64,000 nt of DNA from NCBI GenBank assembly GCA_963971225.1, contig OZ020270.1:17223817-17287816 (forward strand), given 5' to 3'. Each line of letters starts with the position of its first letter. Position 1 is the stretch's first letter. The notes beneath the pieces were generated by a model, which was not told the origin of the DNA, ran no database searches, and saw only the letters and a list, made by a program, of their open reading frames with translations. Positions 42,729-53,153 of this stretch are shown here, one piece after another. The translations under genes and the position numbers were made by a program. This DNA is from Melieria omissa (taxonomy: Eukaryota > Arthropoda > Insecta > Diptera > Ulidiidae).

Positions 42729-45700
42729 TTGACAATTGAAGGAAGGATAGACGGAAAGTTGTTCGTGTTGACACTGGATACTGGAGCGTCATATTCGATC
42801 ATAAAAAGGAAGCTGCTGAAGAACTGGGAACCGCTGCTTGGCATACAGCTGCGGACTGCGACGGGCGAGCGTGCGCCGGTAAGAGGGAAAGTTACAAAAA
42901 CGATTGCTATCGGCACCAGCAGCCTGAAACATGAGTTCATCGTCGCGGATATAATGGACGACGTGATTATCGGCGTGAATTTCATGATTAGACACGGTTT
43001 TACGCTGGACCTGAAGGGAAATGTGCTGAGATATGCCAACGTTGAATTCCCGCTGCACACCGGCTATGAGCGAAGCGTGGCGGTAAGGAAGGTTGTATCG
43101 TGTCAACACAGGAGGATACCAGCGAATTCTGAGGCGATTGTGTGGGCAAAGGTGGACGAGGACGATGGGACGAGTCGGCTGTGGGTAGTAGAAGCACCGA
43201 AACAAGGACACGACAACATCATCATCGGACGTACATTAGTGGAACCTAAAAATGGCAGAATACCAGTCAGAATACTGAACCCCCTGAATGCACCCAGATA
43301 TGTCGGGAAAGATGAGGTAATTGGCGAGTGTAAGGCAGCTGTAGCAGTGGTCAATTGCGAGAGTAGCCCGCCTGGAGGTAATAAGAAGAGCGGTTTTAAC
43401 ATGGACGCCGTACCGCAGGAGAACCAGTGGTGCAGCGAGTTGACGGCCAAGCAGAAACAGAAGGTGAGTCTTTCCTGCAGCACTATGGGTCAATATTTGC
43501 GGCAGAAGCAGGCGGAAGAACAGCCATAGTAAAGCACAACATCGACACCGGAAGTGCAAAACCGATTCGCCAACCGCCAAGACGAGTTCCTCTGGCCAAG
43601 AGGGAGGAGGTCACAAAGTTGATCGAGAACATGCGGAAAGACAAGGTCATAGAGCCGTCTTCAGGCCCCTGGTGCTCGCCGGTCGTGCTAGTCAAGAAAA
43701 AGGATGGCAGTACCCGGTTTTGTGTGGACTATCGGAAGCTCAATGATGTGACCAAGAAGGACAGTTATCCACTACCTCGGATCGATGACACCCTGGACAC
43801 ACTGTCAGGCACGCAGTGGTTCTCCACACTCGACTTACGCAGCGGCTATTGGCAGCTAGAGCTTGCAGACAAGGACAAGGAGAAAACGGCTTTCAGTGTT
43901 GGCGATGGTTTGTGGCAGTTCACCGTCATGCCGTTTGGTCTCTGCAACGCACCAGCAACATTCGAGCGGTTAATGGAACGCGTGCTAAAAGGACTGCATT
44001 GGCGGACGTGTCTGGTATACCTCGACGACATAATCGTGATGGGCAAAAGCTTCGACGACCACCTGGAAAAGCTGAAGGAGGTATTCGAGCGGATACAGAA
44101 AGCTGGGCTTAGACTCAACCCAAAGAAGTGCTCGCTGTTCCAAAAGGAGGTCAAGGGTCTGGGTCATACGGTTTCCGCCCGCGGAGTACATACGGATGAA
44201 GGCAAAATCATGGCGGTGAAGGAGTGGCCCCGGCCACGCAATCTACACGAACTCCGCAGTTTCCTGGGCCTGTGCACATACTACCGCCGATTTGTTCCGG
44301 GATTCGCGAACATAGCCAGCAGCTTGCACAAACTGACGAAAAAGAGCCAAGCTTTCGAGTGGAACGAGGAGCAGGAATAGGCTTTTGCACGTCTGAAGGA
44401 AAAACTATGCAGTGCTCCAATTCTGGCCTTCCCCGTGCCTGGGGAGATGTTTGTGCTGGATACAGATGCAAGCGGGAGTAGTATTGGCGGTGTGCTATCA
44501 CAGATAATAGACGGCCAGGAACAAGTGATGGCGTACTACAGTAGGGTTCTATCGAAACCGGAACGCAATTACTGCGTGACACGGAGAGAACTGCTGGAGG
44601 TATTGGACTGCGTAAAACACTTCCACAAATATCTGTGTGGACAAAGGTTTCGCCTGCGCACAGATCATGCGGCATTGAGATGGCTCCTGAACTTTAAAAA
44701 TCCTGAAGGGCAATTGGCGCGGTGGATCGAGCGACTGCAGAGCTACGACTACACGATAGAGCATCGCAAGGGCAGTAGCCATGGGAATGCCGATGCCTTG
44801 TCACGCCGTCCGTGCAAAGTCGAATGCGGGCAATGCTCGCGAGCCGAAAGCAAAGAACAGATAGTCGACGTCCGGTTGATAAGCGTTATGCCAGAGGAAG
44901 AGTGGTCTGCGGAGAGGCTACGAAAATACCAGCGTGAGGATGCGGATCTTGCAAAAATCGTTGAAAGCAAGGAGCAAGGCGCACGTCCAGACTGGCAGGA
45001 GATGGCCGGTGAAAGCCCGATTGCTAAGGCTTACTGGGCACAGTGGAAAAGTCTGCGGCTGAAGGAAGGATGCCTGTACCGCGAATGGGAGAGCGCGGAT
45101 GGTCGGACCAGCAGCTCCCTAATGGTAGTGCCGAAATGCAGAATCAACGAGGTCATCGAGGCATACCATAACGACTCCAGTGGAGGGCACCTGGGCATCA
45201 CCAAAACCGTCGCCAAAATAAAAAGACGATTCTACTGGGTAGGATGTCAGGAGTCTGTAGCCGAGTGGATTAAGAGCTGCGACCGATGTTCAGCCGCGAA
45301 AGGGCCGACAAGAAAATCTCAAGGCCGCATGCAGCAGTACAACGTGGGAGCGCCCTTCGAGCGGATTGCTATGGACGTCGCCGGCCCATTCCCAACTAGC
45401 ACTCAAGGCAACAAATATGTGCTGGTGGTAATGGATTACTTCAGCAAATGGCCCGAAGTGTACCGTATTCCTAACCAGGAGGCCACTACGATCTCGGAAA
45501 AGCTGGTTAACAACTGGGTAGCCCGGTTCGGAGTTCCGTTGGAGTTGCACTCAGATCAAGGACGGAATTTCGAGTCTGCGGTATTCAAGGAAGTGTGTGG
45601 GCTGCTGGGGATAAAGAAAACGCGTACCACTCCTTTGTACCCACAGTCCGACGGCATGGTGGAACGCTTTAACCGGACACTGGAGGAATACCTGCGGAAA

Positions 45701-46234
45701 GTGGTAGGCAGGAATCAAAAGGATTGGGACACGCATATCCCCCTGTTCCTGATGGCGTATAGGTCAGCCCCGCACGACACGACATCACTCACTCCAGCCC
45801 GAGCAGTGTTCAGCACAGAGATGCGGTTACCCGCTGACTTGAAGTTCGGGGTAGTCGGCACAACGGCAGGCGCTAAGACGGACTACGTGGTCAATAAGCG
45901 GGCGGAACTGGAGGAAATTCACCAGTTTATAAGGGGCCGCACCAAACTGGTCAGCGATAAGGCGAAAGCCAGATACGATCTACGGGCCAACTCAGCAGGG
46001 TTCCAAGAAGGCGATTTGGTAATGCTCTACAACCCGCAGCGGAGGAAAGGTTTGTCTCCGAAACTTCAAGCGTCATGGGAAGGACCGTACGAAGTCGTAA
46101 CTAGGATTAACGACGTGGTATACCGGATTCAACGTTGCAGCAATAGAGGCGCTAAGCTGAAGGTAGTCCATTTGGAGCGTCTGGCGCCTCATCACAGCGG
46201 AGCCTCGGCACTTGTTCGGGACGAACAAGTCTAA
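42729..46234 (+). pseudogene. pol: Gypsy Pol: protease, RT, RNase H, integrase (frameshift and nonsense)
   Basis: Protease: LTLDTGASYSIIKRKLL near 42,770. The frame shifts at about 43,470. RT: FCVDYRKLNDVTKKDSYPLP, FSTLDLRSGYWQ and active site YLDDIIVMG, followed by FLGLCTYYRRFVPGF. A TAG at 44,378-44,380 interrupts the frame just before RNase H (LDTDASGSSIGGVLSQ, RTDHAALRWLL, GNADALSRRP). Integrase: zinc-binding HLGITKTVAKIKRRFYW with CDRCSAAKG, and core AMDVAGPFP, HSDQGRNFES and DGMVERFNRTLEEYL (D, D, E all present). The C-terminus has LQASWEGPYEVV. Ends at TAA before the 3' purine tract. Three frameshifts in all across gag and pol, against two LTR differences, is a noticeable mismatch. Confidence 0.92.
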
Positions 46235-46245
46235 GTGGTGGGCAG

Positions 46246-46626
46246 TGTAACGATAAGACAGTCTGTCGCTGTGCAAAGCAACCCTGCCGCTACGTGCCGT
46301 GCTATAATCCAATCTGGCAACGACGGCCGTGATGGTAACTTTTAGTCCACTCCGGAATGTGCGGGAACGATCTGCGCGATGGCCTGGCAGGTATAAAAGG
46401 CAGCCGGATGCGGCGCAGCGAGTCAGTCTGGTTTTGACAAGTGAAGTTGCCACACGGAGTAATTCAGCAAATACTTAAGTGTACGAACAGTAAAGTGTAA
46501 ACTGTGAATAATAAAGTGTCTGTTGGTTTATTTTATTGTATGCGTTTAAGAAACTGACTGTGTTTTATTTTCAAATTACACAATCCAGAGATACGTAACA
46601 GCCCACTAGATTTAGTATTCGTAACA
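46246..46626 (+). repeat. 3' LTR
   Basis: Same length as the 5' LTR with two substitutions. Preceded by the purine-rich tract AAGTGGTGGGCAG. Confidence 0.93.
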
Positions 46627-47217
46627 ATATTATGATGCACTGATCGCAAAACAATCTAATCCTATTGCCTGGGTAGCTTAGGAAAATGGCCAGATCGTAG
46701 CAACGAAGGAAGATTTTCTGTTTTTTTTGTGATTTAAGATGGCTTTTTGGAATAACGAATGTGCTCTTCCAAAAATTTCTCTAATCTCACGAAATTTTTT
46801 GTCAATTTAGGAAAGATTTAGTAAGATTACCTTTTATCCATTTTAATTTTTTTCGTTTGGGTTTTATTGCTTCCTATATAATTTCAAGCACATATACGTT
46901 TAAAAATAATTTACAAGTCCGTTTACTGCTCAATGGAATAAAAATTTCCAAATAAAAATAAAAAGCATAACTGGAAATCCCCGTTATTAGTTTTGTACGC
47001 AAACTTATTCTGCTCCGTTTTGTGAGTATATTGTCAATAAATACGAATACATGGAAAATTATTATTTTAATATATCTAAAACAGAACAAAAAGTGTAGTT
47101 AAAGCATATATGAATAATGTGGATAAGTTTTTATAAAGAAAGAACCCATTTTTGAGGTCAAAATTAATCATAACATAATTTTGACTTGCCTGTACGCAAA
47201 CTTATTCTGACTAGCGT

Positions 47218-47480
47218 ATTTGTTAATATTACATTTAATTAATTTTTTAAAATAACATTTATATATTACATTAATATTACATTTAAATTATTTATTTAAA
47301 TATATTATATTTACTCACATCATCAACCTTCATTTTAATTGACATTTTGTCAGAAACTAAAATGTTTTCCGAAACTGTCTCACTTAATTACGCGTGCCAA
47401 ACTGTCCTTCAATAACTCATTGCATTCAGCGTACATGTAGCATTTCGGCCCGTTACGCACTGTAAACGATTCATTAGCAT
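47218..47480. other. AT-rich spacer
   Basis: Nothing coding. Ends with ATTAGCAT, the target site of the hAT MITE. Confidence 0.5.
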
Positions 47481-48538
47481 CAGGGCTGCCGAACGTACTA
47501 CTATAGTACGTTCATCATCTGTACTACCGTACTACCCACAGGCCGATTGTACTACTATTTTCTGAAATATAAGTTTTAGCAGTTGAATTTTCATATTTTA
47601 AGTAAGGCTAAGTTTAAGTTACCAAACTGAACATTGCCGAAGCACGAAATTCCAACCAATGTTGCTGTTTTTTATTTCTAACCAAATATCTTTGGTTCGT
47701 GGGCAGCCCTACCACATGTGTTTCCATATTATGGCGTTCAAACTGACGACTTAAACGTGTTTAATGTGCTTAAACACGTTAAATGAACAAAACCGGTTCT
47801 AAAACCTGTTCATTCACATGCAATTGTTGTTGGAAATTAAACGTGTTAAACCATTTAACATGTTTTGAAACGAGTTTAACGCAAGGTTGCATCCGAAAGC
47901 TTTCTATGAAAAAGCTTTTTTGTCAACTGAACACAGCGCACACCCTAAACACAAACCAGAAAAAAACATCCCTACAGATTCAGCTGTCAATTTATCACAA
48001 CAAAACCAATCAAACATTGAAAATGTGAAAATTTTGAAATATATAAAAATTATCGTTTTGCTCGCACTGCTTTCATTCCATTCATTGCTTTTTTGTGGAA
48101 TCTGAATACAAGGCGTCTAATATTGAATGAAGTTGAGTACGATGCCGTGGTTTATGAAATATGCGCCAATATTTCGCTCGCATTATGCTCCCAGCACATC
48201 AGTTAACAAAATTATTTTTTTGTTGTTTGTAAACAAACTGCTGTCAAATTAAACTTCATTGAGCAGTCTGGACGGTTGTGTTCAATAAAAAGCTCTTTTT
48301 ACTTAAACTAGTTTAAATGAGTCAGTTTGAACGCCATATATGTTTCACTTAGTTTTAGTTACTTACTTAGTTTTATTATCGAATTTTCAACTTATAAAAC
48401 AAATTGCGGGAAAATTTTTGTTGAATCATTTTTTTTACATTGTTTAGAAAATATACATGTGTACTACTCAAAGTCCATAAATACTACCCAAAAATCACAA
48501 TTTGTACTACTGAAGAAAAATTGAAAACGGCAGCACTG
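47481..48538. mobile_element. Non-autonomous hAT-type MITE
   Basis: Ends CAGGGCTGCCG / CGGCAGCACTG (one mismatch) are flanked by the perfect 8-bp duplication ATTAGCAT (47,473-47,480; 48,539-48,546). Subterminal GTACTACT motifs occur on both sides. It contains a second element at 47,731-48,337; without it the MITE is about 450 bp. Its right end recurs at 312-349. Confidence 0.88.
47731..48337. mobile_element. MITE nested in the hAT MITE
   Basis: Ends ATGGCGTTCAAACTGAC / GTCAGTTTGAACGCCAT. The interior has inverted AAACACGTTAAATG-type repeats near the left end and GTTTAAATGAG near the right. No clear TSD, so the superfamily is undetermined. Confidence 0.6.
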
Positions 48539-48546
48539 ATTAGCAT

Positions 48547-48929
48547 TGCTGGCAGTGTGTATAGCAGAGAGAAAATAGTGAGAAACAAGCAAATGAGTGT
48601 TGACTGCTCTTGCGGTTTCCGTTTTGTTGTCATTCTCATACTGCTCCCTTACCACAGTGAATGCTAGCAATCAGTGCACAATGCACCGAATCACACTGTG
48701 TGTAGGGAGAAATGAATCATCCATCGCAGCTCTTTAGTGCCTACATTTCAATTAAAATATCTTAGTTTCAGTTTTTAAACTATCTTTGAAAACCTTGATG
48801 TTCCTTTTCTTTTACAAAAAACGAGGTTTAAATATTGTATGTTGCATACGTCAGATGAAATAAAATTATTAAAAAATACATACCGTTTTCCCTTTTTTTA
48901 GATTTTCTAGTATTTTTTCTTATTTTTAA
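48547..48929. other. Unexplained AT-rich sequence
   Basis: No open frame of note. The part from 48,547 to 48,720 is less AT-rich with several CAGTG/CACTG words, perhaps an old element end. Confidence 0.35.
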
Positions 48930-49075
48930 ATGCCTGTTATTGCCTTTTTAACAGTTTTTAATGCCCTATTTTGCCTTTTTAGGCAGTTTTTAGTGCCTTT
49001 TTCTGCCTTTTTGGCAGTTTTTAGTGCCTTTCCCTGCCTTTTTTGCTATTTTATTTTGCCTTTTTTATAGGTTTT
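48930..49075. repeat. Short tandem repeat (TGCCTTTTTNGGCAGTTTTTAG, about 27 bp)
   Basis: Four to five imperfect copies of GTTTTTAGTGCCTTTTTCTG-like units. Confidence 0.75.
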
Positions 49076-49099
49076 TAGGTCCTCAAAATCCTTTCCCTG

Positions 49100-49159
49100 A
49101 TAATAATTGATTGGCACGACAGCCCGCTTACGCGAGACTAAGGCCTAGCTTCCCGCAAC
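49100..49159 (-). mobile_element. 3' tail fragment of the tRNA-derived SINE
   Basis: Matches 26,286-26,342 of the SINE almost exactly (GATTGGCACGACAGCCCGCT...). A 5'-truncated copy, or a tail shared with a partner LINE. Confidence 0.7.
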
Positions 49160-49315
49160 ATTACATTACATTACATTACATTATATATATATTTAATTCA
49201 TTACAAATTCATTACAAAAATAACTAATATTGTTAAAAAAAAGTATTTCATTTATTCATTTCATTATTCAGTGTTCATTCAGTAGTTCATTTCATTCATG
49301 TTCGTGTTATATATA

Positions 49316-50068
49316 CGAGGTTTGTTCAAAAAGTATCGCGAATTTTGAATTTTCGCGGGCTACGTATGTTCGATTTTTGATCTTTTGGTGGCGTTATGTT
49401 GGTACTCATGACCCTCACTTATGCTGACTATTTCGGCCATTTTGAATGTCCAGTCAGTTTTTGACAGCTATTGTGCGTGGGCGTGTTTTAGCTTGTCTTC
49501 GATTTTCGTCTATTTCAAAAAATGGATCAAAGAATTTGTATCAAATTTTGTGTGAAAAACAACTTAAAGTGCGCGGACGCATTCAGAATGTTGACTGTTG
49601 CATACGGCGAAGCTACTTTGGACAAAAGCAACGTTTATCGGTGGTACAAAATGTTCTCAGAGGGCCGAGAAGAGAGAGCCGAAATTGGCTTTTGCACCAT
49701 GATAATGCCCCTGCTCACACATCGTTACTTGTGCGCGAATTTTTGGCCAAAACAAACACTCTAATAATGCCGCAGCCACCGTATTCCCCAGACCTGGCCC
49801 CCTGTGACTTTTTTTTGTTCCCGAAACTGAAGAGGCCCATGAAAGGACGACGCTACGCCACGATTGAGGAGATAAAGACGGCATCGAAGGAGGAGCTGAA
49901 CAAGATCACAAAAAATGATTTTTCAAAATGCTTCGAGGATTGGAAAAAACGTTATCACAAGTGTATAATGTCTGATGGGGATTACTTTGAAGGGGACAAA
50001 ATAGATATTCATGAATAAATAATTCTTGAAAAAACATGAAATTCGCGATACTTTTTGAACAACCCTCG
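49316..50068 (+). mobile_element. Deleted mariner
   Basis: Ends CGAGGTTTGTTCAAAAAGTA / TACTTTTTGAACAACCCTCG, flanked by TA (49,314-49,315; 50,069-50,070). 753 bp instead of about 1.3 kb. Repeat unit copy 2 lacks it at the corresponding site. Confidence 0.9.
49522..50018 (+). pseudogene. Mariner transposase, N- and C-terminal parts joined by a deletion
   Basis: Begins MDQRICIKFCVKNNLKCADA with the first HTH and VYRWYKMFSEGREE. Then, after a deletion and frame change near 49,660, it resumes in the catalytic domain at HHDNAPAH and PYSPDLAPCDFFLFPKLK. 34 residues separate the second and third catalytic Asp (DD34D). The first catalytic Asp is deleted, so it is inactive. Confidence 0.88.
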
Positions 50069-51403
50069 TATATTTCGTTCATTAAAAAAATAACAAATAA
50101 TATAGTTCAAAAGAGTATTTAATTTATTCGAACTTGTTTTATTTTTAATTTTTGCTGAAAAACAATTCGATCAGGACTGATGGTAAAGGCATCAGACCTG
50201 ACTGATCAGTTGTGACCGAATTCAGGTCAGAGCTGATTAATCAGGACGGATTGTAAAAGCATCAGACCTGACGGATCAGTTGTGACCGAATTCAGGTCAG
50301 AGCTGATTTGAGTGAGCAGGACAACTATACATTTCATTAGGTCTTGTAAACCTGTGTGTTAGAATGTGATGCAAAATCACACGTACACAAAATTTCCCAT
50401 CAGATTTTTCACTGGGCTCTTCAGAAACTGATGAGAAATCTGACTGAATTCCCATCACATATTCCGATCAGATGACTAGTCATATGACTGGAAGTGTTCT
50501 TGCAGGGGCGCTTCCCTGCAAGGACAGTGATAATCATTTGATCAATCATATGACGATTACATGTGATGAACTTTCGATCAAAAACTCCATCATTTTTCCA
50601 CCAGCAGTGTGAAAAATGTGATGGGTATTTTTGTCTACATGTACATATGTACATTACATTGCATATAATACATACATTCAATTAAAACAAAAAACAAAAC
50701 TTGTATCGTTTACTAAAAATTTTCATTCATGTTCATGTTTTTGTTCACATTTACTCATTATACACATTACATACATACATTACATTATATATATATTTCA
50801 TTCATTACAAATTCATTACAAAAATAACTAATAGGGGAATTCTTTGTAAGGTGCCACCCCATAGCTTTTTTGCGCAAAACTCGTTAGAAAATTAACGTAT
50901 CGCCAATTTTAATATACCGTTGGAAAGAGTATTTAAAGAGCTATGATCCAAGGTAACACTTCATTTGAAATTTTTCGTAAATACGAATTTTACAGCCAAT
51001 TTCCCAAAGTGTTCAAAATCGACACCCTAAAATTTTTTAATGTAAAGTGCCAGCCCCTAAAAAACCGCTAAAAACGTAAAAATCTCAAGCAAAAATGCAT
51101 GATTTACAAAATTTACGAAAGACTGTTGAATTTAATTTGAATTGAATAGAAAATGACCGAAAGCAAAATGGAAATTGAATGGTAACGAATGAAACGAATA
51201 ATTGTATGGAAATTGATAAACAAAACTGAACTAATTTATTCCTCATGATAAGATTAGAGAAAAATTTACTAAGAACACTTTAAATTCATTGTAATGACGA
51301 TTCCGAGTAATAAAAAATCATTATACCGATATAGGACCACAAAACAATGAAAAAAGAGGGGTGGCACCTTACAAAGAAAAAGAGGTGGCACTTTACATTT
51401 TTA

Positions 51404-51887
51404 TGGTATTTTGGAAATCATTGTATAAATTTGTCCCTTTTACGATATGCTCGGATATCATTTCGGATTATGAAAAACCATTAAAAATTAAGTCCAACAC
51501 TGATATTTACCTTAGTTTTTTATAAGGTTTTGGTTACTTTTTCACCGCAAGAAAAACCTTCAGTTTTAATTTTTATGTTTTTTCTTAACCAAATTTGACA
51601 CTTTTATTTACCCAGACCGTACCATTGCGTATGTTCCCTCAAAAACCACATTAGAATTGATGTTGACATATATACCTTAAATGACAATACGAAAAGAAGA
51701 ACGTCCGTCGAGTGAGCTAGACGTGTTATTAATTTGTCCCGCTGACTCTACTAAATTTTGGGTTGTGAGCGTTGTGTTGGATTGTACGTTGAATATCGCC
51801 CAAGATTGAGTTATAAAATTAAGTGAAAAATTGCAAAGATAGTGACTTTAATAGATCTTTCACAAAAGTGGTATTGAACGAGGCAAG
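51404..51887. other. End of TIR-element DNA and 5' region of the outer LINE
   Basis: The 5' boundary of the outer LINE lies in this stretch. An 8-mer TTGGATTG at 51,777 recurs after the LINE tail at about 61,610 and may be a short TSD; this is weak evidence. Confidence 0.4.
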
Positions 51888-53147
51888 ATGCCGCCGCCTG
51901 AATGCAAAGATTGTACAGTGAAATTGATACAAATGGACGAAATGATGTCTTGTTCTGGTGGATGTGGCTGTAACTTCTGTCTGAAATGCAGTAGAGTTAA
52001 AAGACCTGAACTTAAAATAATGAGTGAAAACTTGAACCTAAAGTGGTTTTGTAATCAGTGCACCCTATCGGATACAAATACAAAATTTGTCAAAATAAAA
52101 CACTTACTACAAAAAAGTGAACAAAACAAAATTGGTCATACCGAAATAAAAAACATAGTACATGAAGCAATAAATCTTAAATATACTCAAATGAAAAATA
52201 GTATAATAACTGACTTTAATGCGCTCCTAGTACATAACATCGAAGTCAAACTAAATCAAATGAAAAAACAAATTATGGATGAAATGTCAGAAGAACTTAA
52301 AAAGAATAATGATAAACTAAACGAACTTTGTACAGATAAAAACAAAATCGCGAACTGCCAATTGTCATCCAATGTAATGACATATACTCAAGCAACGAAA
52401 ATAAATGAGAACAAAATTGTAATAAAACCCAAAGACAAAGCTAAAAGAAGTCGGGAAACTAAAGTTGCGCTTAAAAAAGTAACTGAACCTACAGAGGGCT
52501 TAGTAAGTGGTGTGAGAGAGACAAACAGTGGTGGATTAATCGTTCAATGCAAAAGTAAAGAAGCATGCGAGCAGTTGCAGCAAAAAATCGCAGAGAGCAT
52601 CGGAGACGACTACGAATTGGTGAAAACAAAAGATAAAAGCGAGGTGAAAAAGATTTTTAAAGCAATCGGCTTAACAGAGAGGATTAGCAATGAGCGCCTA
52701 GTTGAGTGCATAACTAAACAAAATGACATATGCGCAGGCAAAAAATTTAGAGTAATTAAAATCTATGTAAATGTAAACAGGAGAGAAGAATGTTACAATG
52801 CTCTTATTGAAACTGATCTGTTGACGTATGAGAATATATTAAAACAAAAGAGAATTAATGTGGAATGGGATTCGTGTGTCGTATCTGAGCATGAAAGTGT
52901 TCTGAGATGCTTTAAGTGTTTAGGATACAATCATAAATCTAATGAATGCATTAATAAAAAAGCCTGCAGCAAATGCGCAGGAAATCATGAGGTGAAAGAT
53001 TGTAGGTCCAGTATATTAAAGTGTGTGAATTGCTGCGAATTGGTTCACAAAAAATTATTAGATGTTGATGTAAATCATTATGCGTTCAGTAGAGAATGCC
53101 CAGCTTATAAAAGATATCTACAAAGTAAGACAAAATCACGTAAATAG
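51888..53147 (+). CDS. LINE ORF1: PHD-like finger, coiled coil, zinc knuckles (419 aa, intact)
   Basis: ATG at 51,888 in a clean frame. Residues 6-57 form a PHD/RING-like zinc finger (CKDC, CSGGCGCNFCLKC, WFCNQC). A charged helical region (residues 60-170) and a middle domain with the feel of an RNA-binding fold follow (GGLIVQCKSKEACEQLQQKI). C-terminal knuckles are CFKCLGYNHKSNEC (C-x2-C-x4-H-x4-C), CSKCAGNHEVKDC (C-x2-C-x3-H-x4-C) and a longer third one. ORF1 proteins of this type coat the LINE RNA. The stop is TAG at 53,145-53,147, and the same frame stays open directly into the ORF2 endonuclease. Confidence 0.9.
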   Translation: MPPPECKDCTVKLIQMDEMMSCSGGCGCNFCLKCSRVKRPELKIMSENLNLKWFCNQCTLSDTNTKFVKIKHLLQKSEQNKIGHTEIKNIVHEAINLKYTQMKNSIITDFNALLVHNIEVKLNQMKKQIMDEMSEELKKNNDKLNELCTDKNKIANCQLSSNVMTYTQATKINENKIVIKPKDKAKRSRETKVALKKVTEPTEGLVSGVRETNSGGLIVQCKSKEACEQLQQKIAESIGDDYELVKTKDKSEVKKIFKAIGLTERISNERLVECITKQNDICAGKKFRVIKIYVNVNRREECYNALIETDLLTYENILKQKRINVEWDSCVVSEHESVLRCFKCLGYNHKSNECINKKACSKCAGNHEVKDCRSSILKCVNCCELVHKKLLDVDVNHYAFSRECPAYKRYLQSKTKSRK

Positions 53148-53153
53148 CAATTA
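53145..53153 (+). promoter_or_regulatory. Candidate stop-codon readthrough site (UAG CAA UUA)
   Basis: The ORF1 stop is TAG followed by CAATTA, which fits the CARYYA context that gives efficient readthrough in tobamovirus-type systems (established knowledge). Downstream codons remain in the ORF1 frame without a stop through the whole endonuclease and RT. That it works in this LINE is inference. Confidence 0.5.

Larger units (their letters stand above)
40779..46626 (+). mobile_element. Young Gypsy LTR retrotransposon with SAP-domain Gag (mdg3/micropia-like)
   Basis: 381-bp LTRs at 40,779-41,159 and 46,246-46,626 are bounded by TG/CA and flanked by ATAT (40,775-40,778; 46,627-46,630). The LTRs differ at two positions that I can see (TTTTAAAATTACAAAAT against TTTTCAAATTACACAAT). 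The primer site matches tRNA-Leu, consistent with the mdg3/micropia/blastopia group. Order: gag, protease, RT, RNase H, integrase. It sits inside Tc1 copy 2. No envelope gene is present. Confidence 0.95.
36492..47217 (-). mobile_element. Tc1-like element with IR/DR ends, copy 2 (RTE LINE and Gypsy inside)
   Basis: Same family as 14,543-17,540. Segments: 36,492-36,528, 39,797-40,778 and 46,627-47,217. Outer and inner direct repeats (CAGAATAAGTTTGCGTAC-like) begin at 36,498 and 39,962 on the left, and at 46,994 and 47,192 on the right. After subtracting the LINE the spacing is 196 on the left; on the right it is 198, which confirms the IR/DR design. TA flanks are at 36,490-36,491 and 47,218-47,219. 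Without insertions the element is about 1.6 kb. The transposase region (about 40,190-40,620) is decayed. Confidence 0.87.
49160..50760. repeat. AT-rich repeat unit, copy 1 (with mariner insertion)
   Basis: This copy shares ATTACAAATTCATTACAAAA, a CATTCAGTAGTTCATTTC motif, AGTTCAAAAGAGTATTTAAT and the 380-bp block 50,263-50,640 with the second copy at 50,764-62,230. Near-identity over the 380-bp block (about three differences noted) means the duplication is fairly recent. A mariner at 49,316-50,068 is present only in this copy. It also contains two 77-bp tandem copies of a CAGACCTGACTGATCAG motif at about 50,168-50,320. Confidence 0.8.

Noticed and set aside
47783..48105. Short open frames inside the hAT MITE
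   Set aside because: They cover MITE subterminal repeats and carry no domain.
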